Part shown: piece by piece, positions 52,193 through 62,271 of the stretch | How positions within the stretch are numbered: the first letter of the stretch is position 1 | Layout: each line of letters starts with the position of its first letter | Assembly (NCBI GenBank): GCA_900468285.1 | Contig: UBTF01000003.1 | Coordinates: forward strand, 558,001-622,000 | From: Hyphomicrobiales bacterium | Lineage (GTDB): Bacteria > Pseudomonadota > Alphaproteobacteria > Rhizobiales > Rhizobiaceae | Length of the DNA: 64,000 nucleotides | Direction of reading: 5' to 3' | Position numbers and translations under genes: made by a program | Notes under the pieces: generated by a model | Told to the model about the DNA's origin: nothing | Seen by the model: only the letters and a program-made list of their open reading frames with translations | Databases searched by the model: none

Positions 52193-53933
52193 AGCCGCAA
52201 CACTCGCCATTCGATCCCTTCTGAACTGCGTCACCCGGGAATATGCCAATCGCATCGTCTGGACGACGGACAGTGGCGGACAAAAGCTGACCCTGAATTT
52301 CCCCGAAAAAGGCGGCAGCCTGAAAATCCCCGTTTCCTATCGCTCGGTTACGGGGCACCACCTGTTCGGCGAACCAATGGTGTTGACGGACGATAGCGGT
52401 GTCCAGAACCTGAGCGCTTCAGCCGCAATGAGCGTCATTATTGACCGCCTTGAACCCGATGCTTCGCAGGAAGGTCGCGCCGATCTTCACCAGCGCGCGC
52501 AATCCAGTCGCCATTTGATCGAAACCTCGCTCTCAGAGCGGCAATCGGACCTCAAAAAGTTGGTCGGTCCAAAACTAAGCTTCATCGAGGCGGAACAGGG
52601 CCTGCTTGCAGGACACGGCGTTCATCCTTGCCCGAAAAGCCGCGATGGCATGACGGAGGGGGAGAGCAGACGCTACTCACCCGAGTTTGGAGCGAGCTTT
52701 CCGCTACGCTGGTTTGCCATTTCGCGGGATCTCTACCATACCGGCCATTCCGATGGATCGCCCTCCGCAGAAGAATGGCTGGAGGCCGTGGAGGCCAATA
52801 CGCTTTCTGCATTGCGGGGTCGGCTTACGAATCCGGATTTCGCCTTTCTGCCGGTCCACCCCTGGCAGGCGGATGCGATGCTAAAAGATGCGCAGATCGC
52901 GGCTCTTGTCTCTACAGGACAGATCGTTGATTGCGGCGAAGCGGGGCGCCCGTGGTTTCCAACCTCGTCCGTACGGACACTTTACCGACCCGACGCGCCG
53001 TTCATGCTGAAACTCTCACTTGGCATCGGCATCACCAATTCGGTGCGCATAAATCTTGCACGCGAGCTTTTGCGCGGTGACGACATGTATCGTTTCAGAG
53101 CGCATAGACTGTGGAACGATCTTGCTGCGGATTATCCGGGGCTGAACTGGATCGCTGATCCGGCCTACATGGGTGTAGCGGTCGATGGGCATGTTATCGA
53201 CGGTCTTTCCGTCTCGATGCGGGAAAATCCCTTCCACGACGAAAATGCAGACAAAAATGTTACGCTTTTGGCATCCTTATGCGAGCATCTGCCGGAACGA
53301 GGCAGCCGCATAGGCGCCCTGATCCGCACCTCTGCCAAGACTGAAAATCGCTCTGTCGAGATGGTTTCGGAAGATTGGTTTTCGCGTTTCCTTTCGGTCT
53401 TCGTCACACCGGTCTTTGCGCTGTATCTGCGGCACGGCATCGCGATAGAGGCGCACCAGCAGAATATGGTGCTGGAAATCGAAAACGGGTACCCAGTCGC
53501 AGCCTTCTACCGGGATAATCAGGGGTTCTTCCATCATGAGCGTGCTCATGCTGCGCTGCATGAGGCCCTGCCTGAGTTTGGTGTACGTAGCGAGTCGGTT
53601 TTCGGTGAAGACGCGGTCGACGAGCGCATTCTTTATTACGGCTTCATCAATTCCACCTTGGGCATGATCGGTGCGCTGGGCCGCGAGGGGCTGATCGATG
53701 AGCAGCGGCTGATCGACATGCTGCGCGACACGCTTGTTGATCTCGACCGAAGGGAGGGTAGCCAGTCCCGTTTGGTGAGCAAGATGCTGGCCCCTATTCT
53801 GCAATGCAAGGCGAACCTGAAAACACGGCTTGCGCAGATGGATGAACTGGTTGGCCCGTTGGAAACGCAGTCCGTCTATCTCGAAATAGACAATCCTCTG
53901 TTTCAGAATGTGCAGGCGCAGGCCCATGGCTGA
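52179..53933 (+). CDS. rhbC: NIS siderophore synthetase RhbC (IucA/IucC family)
   Basis: This 584-residue NRPS-independent siderophore (NIS) synthetase joins a carboxyl of citrate to an amine. ATG 52179 follows GGAG by eight bases. IucA/IucC features are the substrate loop [16 protein letters not shown] near 143, [15 protein letters not shown] near 227, [20 protein letters not shown] near 265, and the C-terminal [20 protein letters not shown] block. With RhbF it should add the two acylated diaminopropane arms to citrate. Confidence 0.93.
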   Translation: MYAHKAATLAIRSLLNCVTREYANRIVWTTDSGGQKLTLNFPEKGGSLKIPVSYRSVTGHHLFGEPMVLTDDSGVQNLSASAAMSVIIDRLEPDASQEGRADLHQRAQSSRHLIETSLSERQSDLKKLVGPKLSFIEAEQGLLAGHGVHPCPKSRDGMTEGESRRYSPEFGASFPLRWFAISRDLYHTGHSDGSPSAEEWLEAVEANTLSALRGRLTNPDFAFLPVHPWQADAMLKDAQIAALVSTGQIVDCGEAGRPWFPTSSVRTLYRPDAPFMLKLSLGIGITNSVRINLARELLRGDDMYRFRAHRLWNDLAADYPGLNWIADPAYMGVAVDGHVIDGLSVSMRENPFHDENADKNVTLLASLCEHLPERGSRIGALIRTSAKTENRSVEMVSEDWFSRFLSVFVTPVFALYLRHGIAIEAHQQNMVLEIENGYPVAAFYRDNQGFFHHERAHAALHEALPEFGVRSESVFGEDAVDERILYYGFINSTLGMIGALGREGLIDEQRLIDMLRDTLVDLDRREGSQSRLVSKMLAPILQCKANLKTRLAQMDELVGPLETQSVYLEIDNPLFQNVQAQAHG

Positions 53934-54516
53934 TCTTACCGCAGCAGGTACCGAATTTGCCTATTCCAGATATGATCCGGAGATTGGCCGCACGGTCAGT
54001 TTCCGGCTGCTGGATAAGAACCGTGATCTGGACCTTCTCTGGCGCTGGATGAACCAGCCGCATGTGGTCCCGCAATGGAAGATGGCAAAGCCCAAGGACG
54101 AGATCGCCGCCTACATTGATAGCAATCTCGCTGACCCCCATCAGGACCCCTATATCGGCTTCATTGATGGCGCGCCCATGAGCTACTGGGAAGCCTATTG
54201 GGCGAAGGACGACATTCTAGGTCGCTATTATGATGCGGATGAGAAGGATCGAGGCTGGCACATGCTGGTGGGTGAGCCTTCCTTTCTTGGCCGCGGTATT
54301 GCGCCCGCCGTTATCAGGGCCTTCACCCGTTTTCTGTTTCTGGATGACCTCGCCACCGAAAAAATCGTTGGCGAACCGAGTGTTGGGGCCCGCCGCCTGC
54401 TTCGCTACGCGCCGATTTGCGCCTTTGAAGAGCAGGGTGAAATCGACCTTCCGGACAAGCGCGCAAAACTGATGTTTTGCCACAGACAGCGCTTCACCGA
54501 ACAATTCGGACTTTGA
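53926..54516 (+). CDS. rhbD: Hydroxylamine acetyltransferase RhbD (IucB-like GNAT)
   Basis: This 196-residue GNAT-family acyltransferase of the IucB/RhbD type acetylates the N-hydroxylated diamine. Signatures are [20 protein letters not shown] near 40, [20 protein letters not shown] near 87, [20 protein letters not shown] near 110 for CoA binding, and the final [14 protein letters not shown] 53926 overlaps rhbC by 8 bp. A second, longer paralogue is encoded after rhtA. Confidence 0.92.
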   Translation: MADLTAAGTEFAYSRYDPEIGRTVSFRLLDKNRDLDLLWRWMNQPHVVPQWKMAKPKDEIAAYIDSNLADPHQDPYIGFIDGAPMSYWEAYWAKDDILGRYYDADEKDRGWHMLVGEPSFLGRGIAPAVIRAFTRFLFLDDLATEKIVGEPSVGARRLLRYAPICAFEEQGEIDLPDKRAKLMFCHRQRFTEQFGL

Positions 54517-54518
54517 TC

Positions 54519-55883
54519 ATGACCATACTTGACCTCACCGGCATCGGCATCGGCCCGTTCAATCTCGGCCTCGCCTCACTGCTCTCATCCCATCGGGAAG
54601 TTTCGGCGACATTCCTTGAACGCAAGCCCGGCTTTCGATGGCACGAAGGGCTGATCCTTCCGGGGACAACCCTTCAGGTACCATTCCTGGCGGACCTCGT
54701 CTCGATGGCCGACCCCACCCACCCTCTGAGTTTTCTCAATTATCTTGCCTTCCATGACCGTCTCTACAAGTTCTATTTCTATGAGAAATTCCAGATTCCC
54801 CGGCAGGAATATGACGATTATTGCCGCTGGGCATCGCAGCAGCTTGAAAGCTGCCGCTTCGGCGAAACTGTTGTCGATGTCCAGTATAACGCACAGTCGG
54901 ACGCCTTCCTGACGGAGACACGCAGCCAGACCGGCGCATCCCGCAGCTATCTCAGCCGTAATCTGGCGCTGGGGATTGGGACGACCCCTCATTTGCCCGC
55001 ATGGGCTGCCATTCAGGGCAGCGCGCCCATCTTCCACTCTGCCGAATTTGCGAAGAAGAAGGCAGAGTTGGTCAAGGCACGCCGCCTAACCGTTATCGGC
55101 TCCGGCCAAAGCGCTGCTGAATGCGTGCTGGCGCTGTTCAACGAGTTGACACCGGAAAGAATTGCCGCCGGTACTTCGATTCTCTGGATTACCCGTTCGG
55201 CGGGCTTCTTCCCCATGGAGTATTCGAAGCTCGGGCTGGAATATTTCACGCCCGACTATATGCGCGCTTTCCACACGCTACCGCGATCAAAGCGGCGCGA
55301 CGTGGTGGCCGATCAGGGCCTCCTTTACAAGGGCATCAGCTTTTCCACGATTTCTGAAATATTCGACCTTCTCTATGAACGCTCCATCGGGGGCCGTGAG
55401 CCGGGGCTTGCGCTGGCATCGAACTGCGAGGTCACGAATGTGGAAGCTAGCGGCTTTTCCGGCGGAATGAACGTTCGCGTCCGGCATAACCTCTCAGGTG
55501 AAGAAAATACGGTCGAGGCTGATGCGATCGTAGCGGCAACCGGATACCGCCATGCCTGGCCTCAGTGGCTGGAGAAGTTGAAGGGCGAAGTTCTCGAGAC
55601 CTGCGAACGCGGCGACCTCATCGTCGATGACCATTTCAAGGCGCAGCGCAAGGACGGCGGCGAAGGTGCCATTTTCGTCCAGAACGCGGAAACCTTCCAG
55701 CACGGAGTCGGCGCCCCGGATCTTGGTCTCGGGCCGTTCCGCAATGCGGTCATCATCAATCAACTCCTGCAACGAGAGCAGTACCGCGTCGATGCAAGGT
55801 CGGCGTTCCAGACTTTCGGAACACCGCAAAACCTGTCCCGAGCCACAAAGATTTCAGGAGATGTCTATGCCCGCGCAATTTGA
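54519..55883 (+). CDS. rhbE: Diaminopropane N-monooxygenase RhbE (IucD-like)
   Basis: This 454-residue FAD- and NADPH-dependent N-hydroxylase makes the hydroxylamine of the hydroxamate groups. Motifs are LTGIGIGPFNLGLASLLSSH (FAD) at residues 6-25, the substrate-side MADPTHPLSFLNYLAFHDR block near 64, the NADPH loop VIGSGQSAAECVLALF near 193, and the ATGYR signature near 347. The family order FAD-NADPH is that of lysine and ornithine N-monooxygenases. It overlaps rhbF by 17 bp. Confidence 0.93.
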   Translation: MTILDLTGIGIGPFNLGLASLLSSHREVSATFLERKPGFRWHEGLILPGTTLQVPFLADLVSMADPTHPLSFLNYLAFHDRLYKFYFYEKFQIPRQEYDDYCRWASQQLESCRFGETVVDVQYNAQSDAFLTETRSQTGASRSYLSRNLALGIGTTPHLPAWAAIQGSAPIFHSAEFAKKKAELVKARRLTVIGSGQSAAECVLALFNELTPERIAAGTSILWITRSAGFFPMEYSKLGLEYFTPDYMRAFHTLPRSKRRDVVADQGLLYKGISFSTISEIFDLLYERSIGGREPGLALASNCEVTNVEASGFSGGMNVRVRHNLSGEENTVEADAIVAATGYRHAWPQWLEKLKGEVLETCERGDLIVDDHFKAQRKDGGEGAIFVQNAETFQHGVGAPDLGLGPFRNAVIINQLLQREQYRVDARSAFQTFGTPQNLSRATKISGDVYARAI

Positions 55884-57672
55884 GCCACCATTCCAGCCCG
55901 CCTTCGCTCCGGCATTGTGGAAAGAAACCTCGCTTCGGTTGCTCGCCAAACTTATCGAGGAGTTTGCCTATGAGCGCGTTTTCCCGGTCACCGAGGAAAA
56001 GCCGGGCCATTACCGGATCATTTTTGCCGATGCCTCCTACGGCTTTCGCGCCAAGCGTTATGTGTTCGACAATCTTTCTGTCGAGCCCTCCAGCATCGTC
56101 AAGCGATCGGGCGGGGCAGAGACACCGATTCACGATCCGCTCGCCTTTTGTGCCGAAGTATTGCCTGAGCTCGGGGTCAAGCCCATGACTATCGCGCATT
56201 TCATCCGCGAACTCGGCAATACCCTGGTTGCGGACGCCCATATTGCGGCTCGCGCCACCAAGACCGGTGCCGAGCTGGCTGAACTCGATGACCTCAGCAT
56301 GGAAGGCGAAACCACGGGGCATCCGTGGGTCACGGTCAGCAAGGGTCGTATTGGTCTGGGTTATGACGATTACCTGGCCTACACCCCAGAGAACCGCCAC
56401 GCTTCAAAGGTCGTGTGGATCGGTGTCAGTATGGAGCGCGCCTCTTTTGTGGCCGAACATGGTGTGACCAATGAGCATCTCGTCAAGGAAGCTCTTGGTG
56501 ATGCCACCTTCCAGGCGTTCATCGCAAAGCTGCAGGCCTCAGGCGCGTCCTTGGCGACGCACCACATGATGCCAGTCCATCCGTGGCAGTGGGATCATAT
56601 GATCCTGCCGCATTTTGCCGCAGATTTGGCGTCCGGGCACATCGTTCTTCTGGGCGAGGGAGATGATCTCTACCTGCCGCAGCAGTCAGTCAGAACGATG
56701 TCGAATGTGACAAACCCCGCAAAATCAACTCTGAAGCTGTGCATGACGATCCTCAATACCGCAGTCTATCGCGGTATTCCTGGCAAGCGAGCGTTGACGG
56801 CCGCGCCGTTTACCACGTGGCTGGATGAATTGCTGAAGAATGACACGTTTCTTTCCCAGGATTGCCGCCTTGTCTTTCTCGGCGAAAGAGCCGGAATGCA
56901 CTATGTCCATCCGCAGTTTTCCCGGATCGCCGGTGCGCCCTATCAATTCAACGAGATGTTGGGTTGCCTATGGCGAGATAGCCTTGCCAACTATCTGGAA
57001 GCGGATGAAACCGGACTACCGCTGGCTGCCTTCATGCATTCCGGCGGCGATGGCGAACCCGTCGTTCAGGCGCTCGCCAGAAAGGCCGGTGTGAGCGTTG
57101 ATCACTGGATGTCGCGTTTCTTCGACGTGGTGATCCCGCCCGTTTATCACCTGCTTGCACGCCACGGCCTGGCATTTTCCGCCCACGGTCAGAATGCAAC
57201 GCTCATCCTGAAGAACGGATTGCCGGAACGGCTGGCGCTGAGGGATTTCATCGATGATGTCATCGTTTGCGATAAGGACTTTCCAGAAACCGCGACACTT
57301 CCCCCCAAGGTGCAGGACGTGCTCCTACGGCTGCCGCCCGACTTCCTGATTCACTTCATCCAGACGACCCTTTTCATTTGCGTCTTCCGCTACATGTCCG
57401 TCTTGCTGGACCGGAGGGCGGGGCTTTCGGAGGAGACTTTCTGGAGTCTGGCCGGAGAGAGTGTGCGCCGTTATCAGGCACGGTTCCCTGATATGGCAGA
57501 TCGCTTCGACATATTCGGTCTGTTCGATGACGAGTATCCGCGCCTGTGCCTGAACCGCGTCCGGCTGTTTACGCATGGCTATGCTGACGATGATGAGCGG
57601 CCGGTGCCGGACTTTCAAGGCATGGTCAGCAATCCGCTGGTTTACTTCGAGCGGAAAAAAGCGGCGGCCTGA
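55867..57672 (+). CDS. rhbF: NIS siderophore synthetase RhbF (IucC-like)
   Basis: This protein of 601 residues belongs to the IucA/IucC family and should complete the citrate-based siderophore. ATG 55867 is chosen over ATG 55861 because GGAG then sits six bases upstream. Visible blocks are EGETTGHPWVTVSKGRIGLG near 141, MPVHPWQWDHMILPHFAADL near 235, QQSVRTMSNVTNPAKSTLKL near 270, and FSAHGQNATLILKNGLPERL near 437. A GC-rich hairpin just after the stop closes the operon. Confidence 0.93.
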   Translation: MPAQFEPPFQPAFAPALWKETSLRLLAKLIEEFAYERVFPVTEEKPGHYRIIFADASYGFRAKRYVFDNLSVEPSSIVKRSGGAETPIHDPLAFCAEVLPELGVKPMTIAHFIRELGNTLVADAHIAARATKTGAELAELDDLSMEGETTGHPWVTVSKGRIGLGYDDYLAYTPENRHASKVVWIGVSMERASFVAEHGVTNEHLVKEALGDATFQAFIAKLQASGASLATHHMMPVHPWQWDHMILPHFAADLASGHIVLLGEGDDLYLPQQSVRTMSNVTNPAKSTLKLCMTILNTAVYRGIPGKRALTAAPFTTWLDELLKNDTFLSQDCRLVFLGERAGMHYVHPQFSRIAGAPYQFNEMLGCLWRDSLANYLEADETGLPLAAFMHSGGDGEPVVQALARKAGVSVDHWMSRFFDVVIPPVYHLLARHGLAFSAHGQNATLILKNGLPERLALRDFIDDVIVCDKDFPETATLPPKVQDVLLRLPPDFLIHFIQTTLFICVFRYMSVLLDRRAGLSEETFWSLAGESVRRYQARFPDMADRFDIFGLFDDEYPRLCLNRVRLFTHGYADDDERPVPDFQGMVSNPLVYFERKKAAA

Positions 57673-57682
57673 CTGCCGATAC

Positions 57683-57700
57683 GGGGGCTAAAAGGCCCCC
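57683..57700. terminator. Hairpin terminator between rhbF and rhrA
   Basis: GGGGGCT pairs with GGCCCCC (one G-U) over an AAAA loop between the two convergent stops. It can serve both strands. Confidence 0.7.
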
Positions 57701-57712
57701 AACGGCCGCAGA

Positions 57713-58669
57713 TCATGCGTCCCCCGTCTGCCCGCTCATGCGCCGCAGATCGGTGGGACGTATGCCGTACCGGCTGCGGAATGTGCGGTTGAAGTAGGAC
57801 AGATCGTTGAAGCCGACGCTGTAGACAATCTGGCTGATGGGCCGTGATGCCGTGTCTGAGAGGATCATCGTCTTTGCCAGAACGAGGCGTCTTTCCAGCA
57901 CGTAGCGCGAGAAGGTCGTGCCAGTACGGCTGAATATTTTCTGGATGGCCCGAGGCGTGATACCTTCTACCTTCGCAACGTCGGCAATCGAGAAAGAGCC
58001 ATCGGCAAGATTTGCCTCAATCAGCGCCTTTATTGACTCGACACGATTTTGCGGCAGGTCCGGGACAGACGGGTTTTCAGCCACCTCCTGAGCGAGCACA
58101 GGAAGCAAGGAATAGAAATGCGCCACCATCATGCTGGCGTGGTCCTTGTCCTGATGGTCCTGTCGTAGAAGATACCCGGCATAGTTGGTCAATAGCTGCA
58201 GTGGCAGGCATTCGGCGTGGAATTTTCGCAGTAACAGACGATCGAGAGATTTTTGCAGCGGCGCGATCGCGGAATGCGGTAGATGGGCGCAATCGAACCT
58301 GCCGCCATCTGGGAGTACAATTTCCGACGATGTATCGGCGGGAAGCAGGATGACGTCGCGCGATGCCAAGGTAAACACCTGTTGGCGGTGGTGCACGATC
58401 ATCGGTCCGTCGGTGGCGCGCAGAATGACAATACCCGGCGTGCCGATGCCATTGGCTGTGAGACGCAGGGGTGTTTTTGGCAGGTAGAGTGTGGCGAGCG
58501 ACAGATCGACGTGTTTCCAGAACAGGCCGGTTACGCCTCCCAGATCACCTTCGTCCACTGTAATGGTCGCTTCACCCAGCATGTCCAGTAAGATCGTGCG
58601 GCAGACAAGCCTGCTTTCCGCATCGGGAAGCGAAATTGTTCCGAGTTTGAGAGGACGAATTATTTCCAT
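57713..58669 (-). CDS. rhrA: AraC-family siderophore regulator RhrA
   Basis: This protein of 318 residues starts at ATG 58669; a longer frame of 349 residues has an unlikely N-terminus. The C-terminal ~100 residues are a clear AraC/XylS DNA-binding domain: IADVAKVEGITPRAIQKIFS (first helix-turn-helix) then the FNDLSYFNRTFRSRYGIRPT block (second). The N-terminal ~200 residues are a cupin-like sensing domain. In S. meliloti RhrA activates rhizobactin synthesis and uptake. It lies opposite rhtA, and tandem GTTCG repeats in the shared spacer match those before rhtX. Confidence 0.9.
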   Translation of the reverse strand: MEIIRPLKLGTISLPDAESRLVCRTILLDMLGEATITVDEGDLGGVTGLFWKHVDLSLATLYLPKTPLRLTANGIGTPGIVILRATDGPMIVHHRQQVFTLASRDVILLPADTSSEIVLPDGGRFDCAHLPHSAIAPLQKSLDRLLLRKFHAECLPLQLLTNYAGYLLRQDHQDKDHASMMVAHFYSLLPVLAQEVAENPSVPDLPQNRVESIKALIEANLADGSFSIADVAKVEGITPRAIQKIFSRTGTTFSRYVLERRLVLAKTMILSDTASRPISQIVYSVGFNDLSYFNRTFRSRYGIRPTDLRRMSGQTGDA

Positions 58670-58696
58670 CGGAATGAACCTGTCTTTTCTGTTGAT

Positions 58697-58735
58697 GTTC
58701 GCAATTGTCCAAAACCTGTTCGTGCACATCCAAGC
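58697..58735 (+). promoter_or_regulatory. Candidate RhrA operator between rhrA and rhtA (two 21-bp-spaced repeats)
   Basis: GTTCGCAATTGTCCAAAAC at 58697 and GTTCGTGCACATCCAAGC at 58718 start 21 bp apart. The second repeat differs from the one before rhtX at only two of 18 bases. The site lies 95 bp before the rhtA ATG and 28 bp before the rhrA ATG, so RhrA could both activate rhtA and control itself. Confidence 0.65.
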
Positions 58736-58829
58736 GCATCTCATTCTTAGCTCATAAAACATGATGAAAATAGTAGGGTATTACCGTAGTTGGACGGCTG
58801 CGAAAATTTTTTAATGGGTTGGGGACGGA

Positions 58830-61100
58830 ATGATCAGGAAGTGGAATTTTAGCGTAAGCCTGTTGGCGGTTGCCGTTGCGACGGGCGTCAACGTTTCGGC
58901 GCAGGCGCAGGATACATCTCAAAATTCGGATGCGACCGAGGGGACGACGGTCCTCGAGACAGTCGTGGTGACAGGTGGGCGGTCGCCACAGCAGATATCA
59001 GAGACCGCCAAAACTGTCTATGTTGTTGAAAGCGAAGAGATTACGTCACAGGCGAATGCCGGAAAATCCGTGCAGCAGATCCTTGCCGACAGCATTCCGA
59101 GTTTCGATGCGGCAAGCGACGGGGCCCGAACATCCTATGGCCAGAACCTTCGCGGACGTACCGCCCTTGTGCTGATCGACGGCGTTTCCATGAACTCAGC
59201 ACGTGGATTGAGCAGACAGTTCGACTCGATTGATCCCTTCAATATCGCGCGCATCGAAGTCCTTTCGGGCGCAACATCAATCTATGGCGGCAATGCCACG
59301 GGCGGGATCATCAATATCATCACAAAGAAGGGCAAGGACGCCCCGGAAGGCCTTCACAGTGAAGTGACCACGGGCGCCGAAACCGGATTTGCCGGCACTC
59401 AGGATTTTGATCGCTTTGCCAAGGGCGCGGTGACCTACAACGCCGAAAACTGGGACGCGCGTTTGTCCATTTCAGGTGATCGTAGCGGCGCCTATTATGA
59501 TGGCAGCGGCACGATGGTAACGCCTGACATCGTCCAGACGTCGACCGCTTTCAACAAGCGGGTGGACTTCATGGGCTCGGTCGGTTTCCAGATCGATGAT
59601 ACCAGACGTCTGGAGCTGTCCGGTCAATATTACGACAGCAAGCAGGATTCGGATTTCGGGCTTTATTACGGTGCTGGTCTGAGTGGCCTTTCGACTGGCA
59701 ATCCGGCCCTTTTTCAAACGCGCGACGGTTACAATTCGGACTTTAATCCCCGTACGCAGCGCACAATGTTTAATGCGACCTACACGGACGAGGATTTCCT
59801 GGGGCAGCAACTCTTGCTGCAAGGTGCCTTCCGTAAAGAGCGCATTTCCTTCGCCCCATTCCCGGCATCCAACGCGCTGCTGCCCAGTCGATTGTATTTT
59901 GGGGGCAGCCACCAGGAAACCGATTATTTTTCCGGCAAGGCTGCCCTTGTCGCGGAGCCCACCGACAGGCTGAAGATCACCTATGGTGTCGATGCGGATC
60001 ACGACGCGCTGTCTTCGCATCAAAATGTCTTTGATTTCACAACGGCGGCTACCAGCGGCGGGATGAATTTCAGCACGCTTGGCATAACCGGCCTTTATCC
60101 AGAAATTAAGGTATCGACAGTCGCAGGATTTGCAGAGGCGTCCTATGAGGCTACCGATCGGCTGACCCTCAACGGCGGCGTGCGGTACCAGTTCGTTCAC
60201 ACCGATGTTGGTGATTTTATCGGTGCTTCGCAGCAAGTTGCCATATTGCAGGGTCGTGGGACATCCGCCGATACGATTTCTGGCGGCAGTGTCAATTATG
60301 ACGACTTCCTGTTCAATGCGGGTGCGACCTACGAGATCGACAACACGCAGCAGCTTTACGCAAACTTCAGCCAGGGCTTCGAACTGCCGGATCCGGCAAA
60401 ATATTACGGCATTGGAAGCTACACCCTCGTTAGTGGCAGATACGTGCTTGGCAACAGCGTCAATGTCGCCGAGTCCGCATTGCAGGCCATCAAGACGAAT
60501 TCGGTTGAAGCCGGATATCGTTTCGACGACGGCACTTACACGGTAGAGACAGCAGCATTTTATTCGCTGTCCGATAAGTCGATCACGTTGGATCGCACAT
60601 CGTTGGCTGTGAACGTACTGAACGAAGACAAGCGCGTCTATGGTCTGGAAGGAAAGATCGGAGCCAAACTCGACCATGGTTTTGACGTCGGCCTTCTGGG
60701 CCAATGGATAAGGACGGACGTTAAGAGCAATGGCGGCTGGAAAACGGCCACGATCCAGAATGCCAGCGTTTCCAAGCTTGGCAGCTATGTCGGCTGGACC
60801 AATGATGCATTGAGCGTCAGGCTGTCCGGCCAACATATCTTCGATCTGACCGATGCCGATAACTTCAAGATTGACGGGTATACGCTCTTTGATCTGACAG
60901 GCGGATACAAGTTCGAGACGGCCAGCACGACGCTCAATTTCGGCATTCAGAACCTCTTCGATACGGATTACACCACCATCTGGGGCTCTCGCGCCAAAGC
61001 TCTGTACGGCGCTTCGGTCGGACAGGCAGTTGGCAACGAAATTTTCGACTACAGAGGACGCGGCCGCACCTTCGCCGTTTCGCTGACGAAAGTTTTCTGA
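58830..61100 (+). CDS. rhtA: TonB-dependent ferri-rhizobactin receptor RhtA
   Basis: This 756-residue outer-membrane receptor begins with a signal peptide (ends near ANVSAQAQ, residues ~1-28). A TonB box-like ETVVVTGG follows near residue 44. The plug domain has NLRGRTALVLIDGVSMNSAR near 108 and GATSIYGGNATGGIINIITK near 148, and the 22-strand barrel ends with FAVSLTKVF, a terminal Phe as usual for outer-membrane proteins. The locus order (rhrA divergent, acyltransferase overlapping downstream) matches rhizobactin uptake. Confidence 0.92.
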   Translation: MIRKWNFSVSLLAVAVATGVNVSAQAQDTSQNSDATEGTTVLETVVVTGGRSPQQISETAKTVYVVESEEITSQANAGKSVQQILADSIPSFDAASDGARTSYGQNLRGRTALVLIDGVSMNSARGLSRQFDSIDPFNIARIEVLSGATSIYGGNATGGIINIITKKGKDAPEGLHSEVTTGAETGFAGTQDFDRFAKGAVTYNAENWDARLSISGDRSGAYYDGSGTMVTPDIVQTSTAFNKRVDFMGSVGFQIDDTRRLELSGQYYDSKQDSDFGLYYGAGLSGLSTGNPALFQTRDGYNSDFNPRTQRTMFNATYTDEDFLGQQLLLQGAFRKERISFAPFPASNALLPSRLYFGGSHQETDYFSGKAALVAEPTDRLKITYGVDADHDALSSHQNVFDFTTAATSGGMNFSTLGITGLYPEIKVSTVAGFAEASYEATDRLTLNGGVRYQFVHTDVGDFIGASQQVAILQGRGTSADTISGGSVNYDDFLFNAGATYEIDNTQQLYANFSQGFELPDPAKYYGIGSYTLVSGRYVLGNSVNVAESALQAIKTNSVEAGYRFDDGTYTVETAAFYSLSDKSITLDRTSLAVNVLNEDKRVYGLEGKIGAKLDHGFDVGLLGQWIRTDVKSNGGWKTATIQNASVSKLGSYVGWTNDALSVRLSGQHIFDLTDADNFKIDGYTLFDLTGGYKFETASTTLNFGIQNLFDTDYTTIWGSRAKALYGASVGQAVGNEIFDYRGRGRTFAVSLTKVF

Positions 61101-62200
61101 TGAACCATCAGGGTGACATACGGCACGGTATCGTCAATCCCGCCGGGCGCCCGCTTTCGGGCTGGGCGTCCGATCCCCTCGTGTATCGCGCTTTCTGTAA
61201 CGAAGGCGAAAATGCAGTCGTGTTGCGCAAGCGAGGTTCAACCTTGCTTGCCGACGCAGGCCAGGGCTTGAATGCCGTTTTTCGGCTCGTGCCGGATGAT
61301 CTTCACGCGCAAATCGAGCTTCTGGACATATCAAACGTACCAGATCGTGCCTGGCGTCTGCCGAGTGCCGCATTCGAATATCTGTTTGCAACATTGCCTT
61401 CCTTGCAGTCGCTTTCGCTCAGCGGTCAGGCATGGTCGCCTTTACTGGGCGAGTTGAACCGTAATGGCATCTGGTTCTCGCAGGCCAGGGAAATGCAGCA
61501 CGTCCTGATGGGTGAGATGTTCTGGCAGACCTCACGATTATGGTCGCCATCTCTAACATCCGTCTTTCCTCACCATGGCGTCTTCGACGGAAAAATCGCA
61601 CACCCGCTGCGCCCGCCAAAACCATCTGGAACCGTCTATGCGCGTCAAATTCCATGGCTAGACGGCGTAATTTCCCTAGATGTCGCTACGCTTGATGACC
61701 TGCCGCTTGTGCATCGCTGGATGAATGATCCGCGCGTCAACGAATTCTGGCACGAGGCAGGGGATGAAGACCGTCATAGGCAGTACCTTGAAGGCATGTT
61801 TGCCGATCCTCACATCATGCCTCTGATCGGCCGCTTCGATAACCGAGCATTTGCCTATTTCGAGGTCTATTGGGCCAAGGAAGACATTGTCGGTACCTTC
61901 TGTGATGCGGGCGATTACGATCGGGGCTGCCATGTAATCGTCGGCGAAGAAAACTGCCGCGGGCGAGACTGGTTTACCGCATGGCTTCCCTCACTCCTGC
62001 ATTTCATGTTTCTCGACGATCCGCGCACGCAACGGATCGTGCAGGAACCAAGCAGCGGTCATCACCGGCAGCTGCGCAACTTACAGAAATCCGGTTTTTC
62101 GCATATCAGAAGCGTGGATTTACCCACGAAACATGCCGCGATAATGGCGATCAGTCGGCAAAGATTCTTCGCCGACCGACTGTGGCATCCCGCAGCATAA
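61100..62200 (+). CDS. Second siderophore acyltransferase (long IucB-like GNAT)
   Basis: This 366-residue protein starts in TGATG overlap with rhtA. Residues ~185-360 are an IucB/RhbD-like GNAT domain: LPLVHRWMNDPRVNEFWHEA, YFEVYWAKEDIVGTFCDAGD, DRGCHVIVGEENCRGRDWFT and a SRQRFFADRL end. The N-terminal ~180 residues form an extra domain not found in RhbD. Rhizobactin 1021 carries a 2-decenoyl group on one arm, and a long acyltransferase gene beside rhtA (SMa2339 in S. meliloti) has been proposed to add it. The same role is likely here, by position and domain; it is not proved. Confidence 0.85.
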   Translation: MNHQGDIRHGIVNPAGRPLSGWASDPLVYRAFCNEGENAVVLRKRGSTLLADAGQGLNAVFRLVPDDLHAQIELLDISNVPDRAWRLPSAAFEYLFATLPSLQSLSLSGQAWSPLLGELNRNGIWFSQAREMQHVLMGEMFWQTSRLWSPSLTSVFPHHGVFDGKIAHPLRPPKPSGTVYARQIPWLDGVISLDVATLDDLPLVHRWMNDPRVNEFWHEAGDEDRHRQYLEGMFADPHIMPLIGRFDNRAFAYFEVYWAKEDIVGTFCDAGDYDRGCHVIVGEENCRGRDWFTAWLPSLLHFMFLDDPRTQRIVQEPSSGHHRQLRNLQKSGFSHIRSVDLPTKHAAIMAISRQRFFADRLWHPAA

Positions 62201-62271
62201 ATCTCGCCTTGAGCATTGGTTTAACTGTCTCGAACGGTAGACGGCAACTTCGTTGCGGCGATTAAGCCACT

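Noticed and set aside
52179..57672. Aerobactin biosynthesis (iucABCD) as the siderophore identity
   Set aside because: IucA/IucC, IucB and IucD homologues occur in both systems, but the diaminobutyrate aminotransferase and decarboxylase genes plus rhtX and rhrA point to rhizobactin 1021.
59472..60836. 454-residue open frame antisense to rhtA
   Set aside because: It is nested inside the receptor gene, whose signal peptide, plug and barrel end are all readable on the plus strand.
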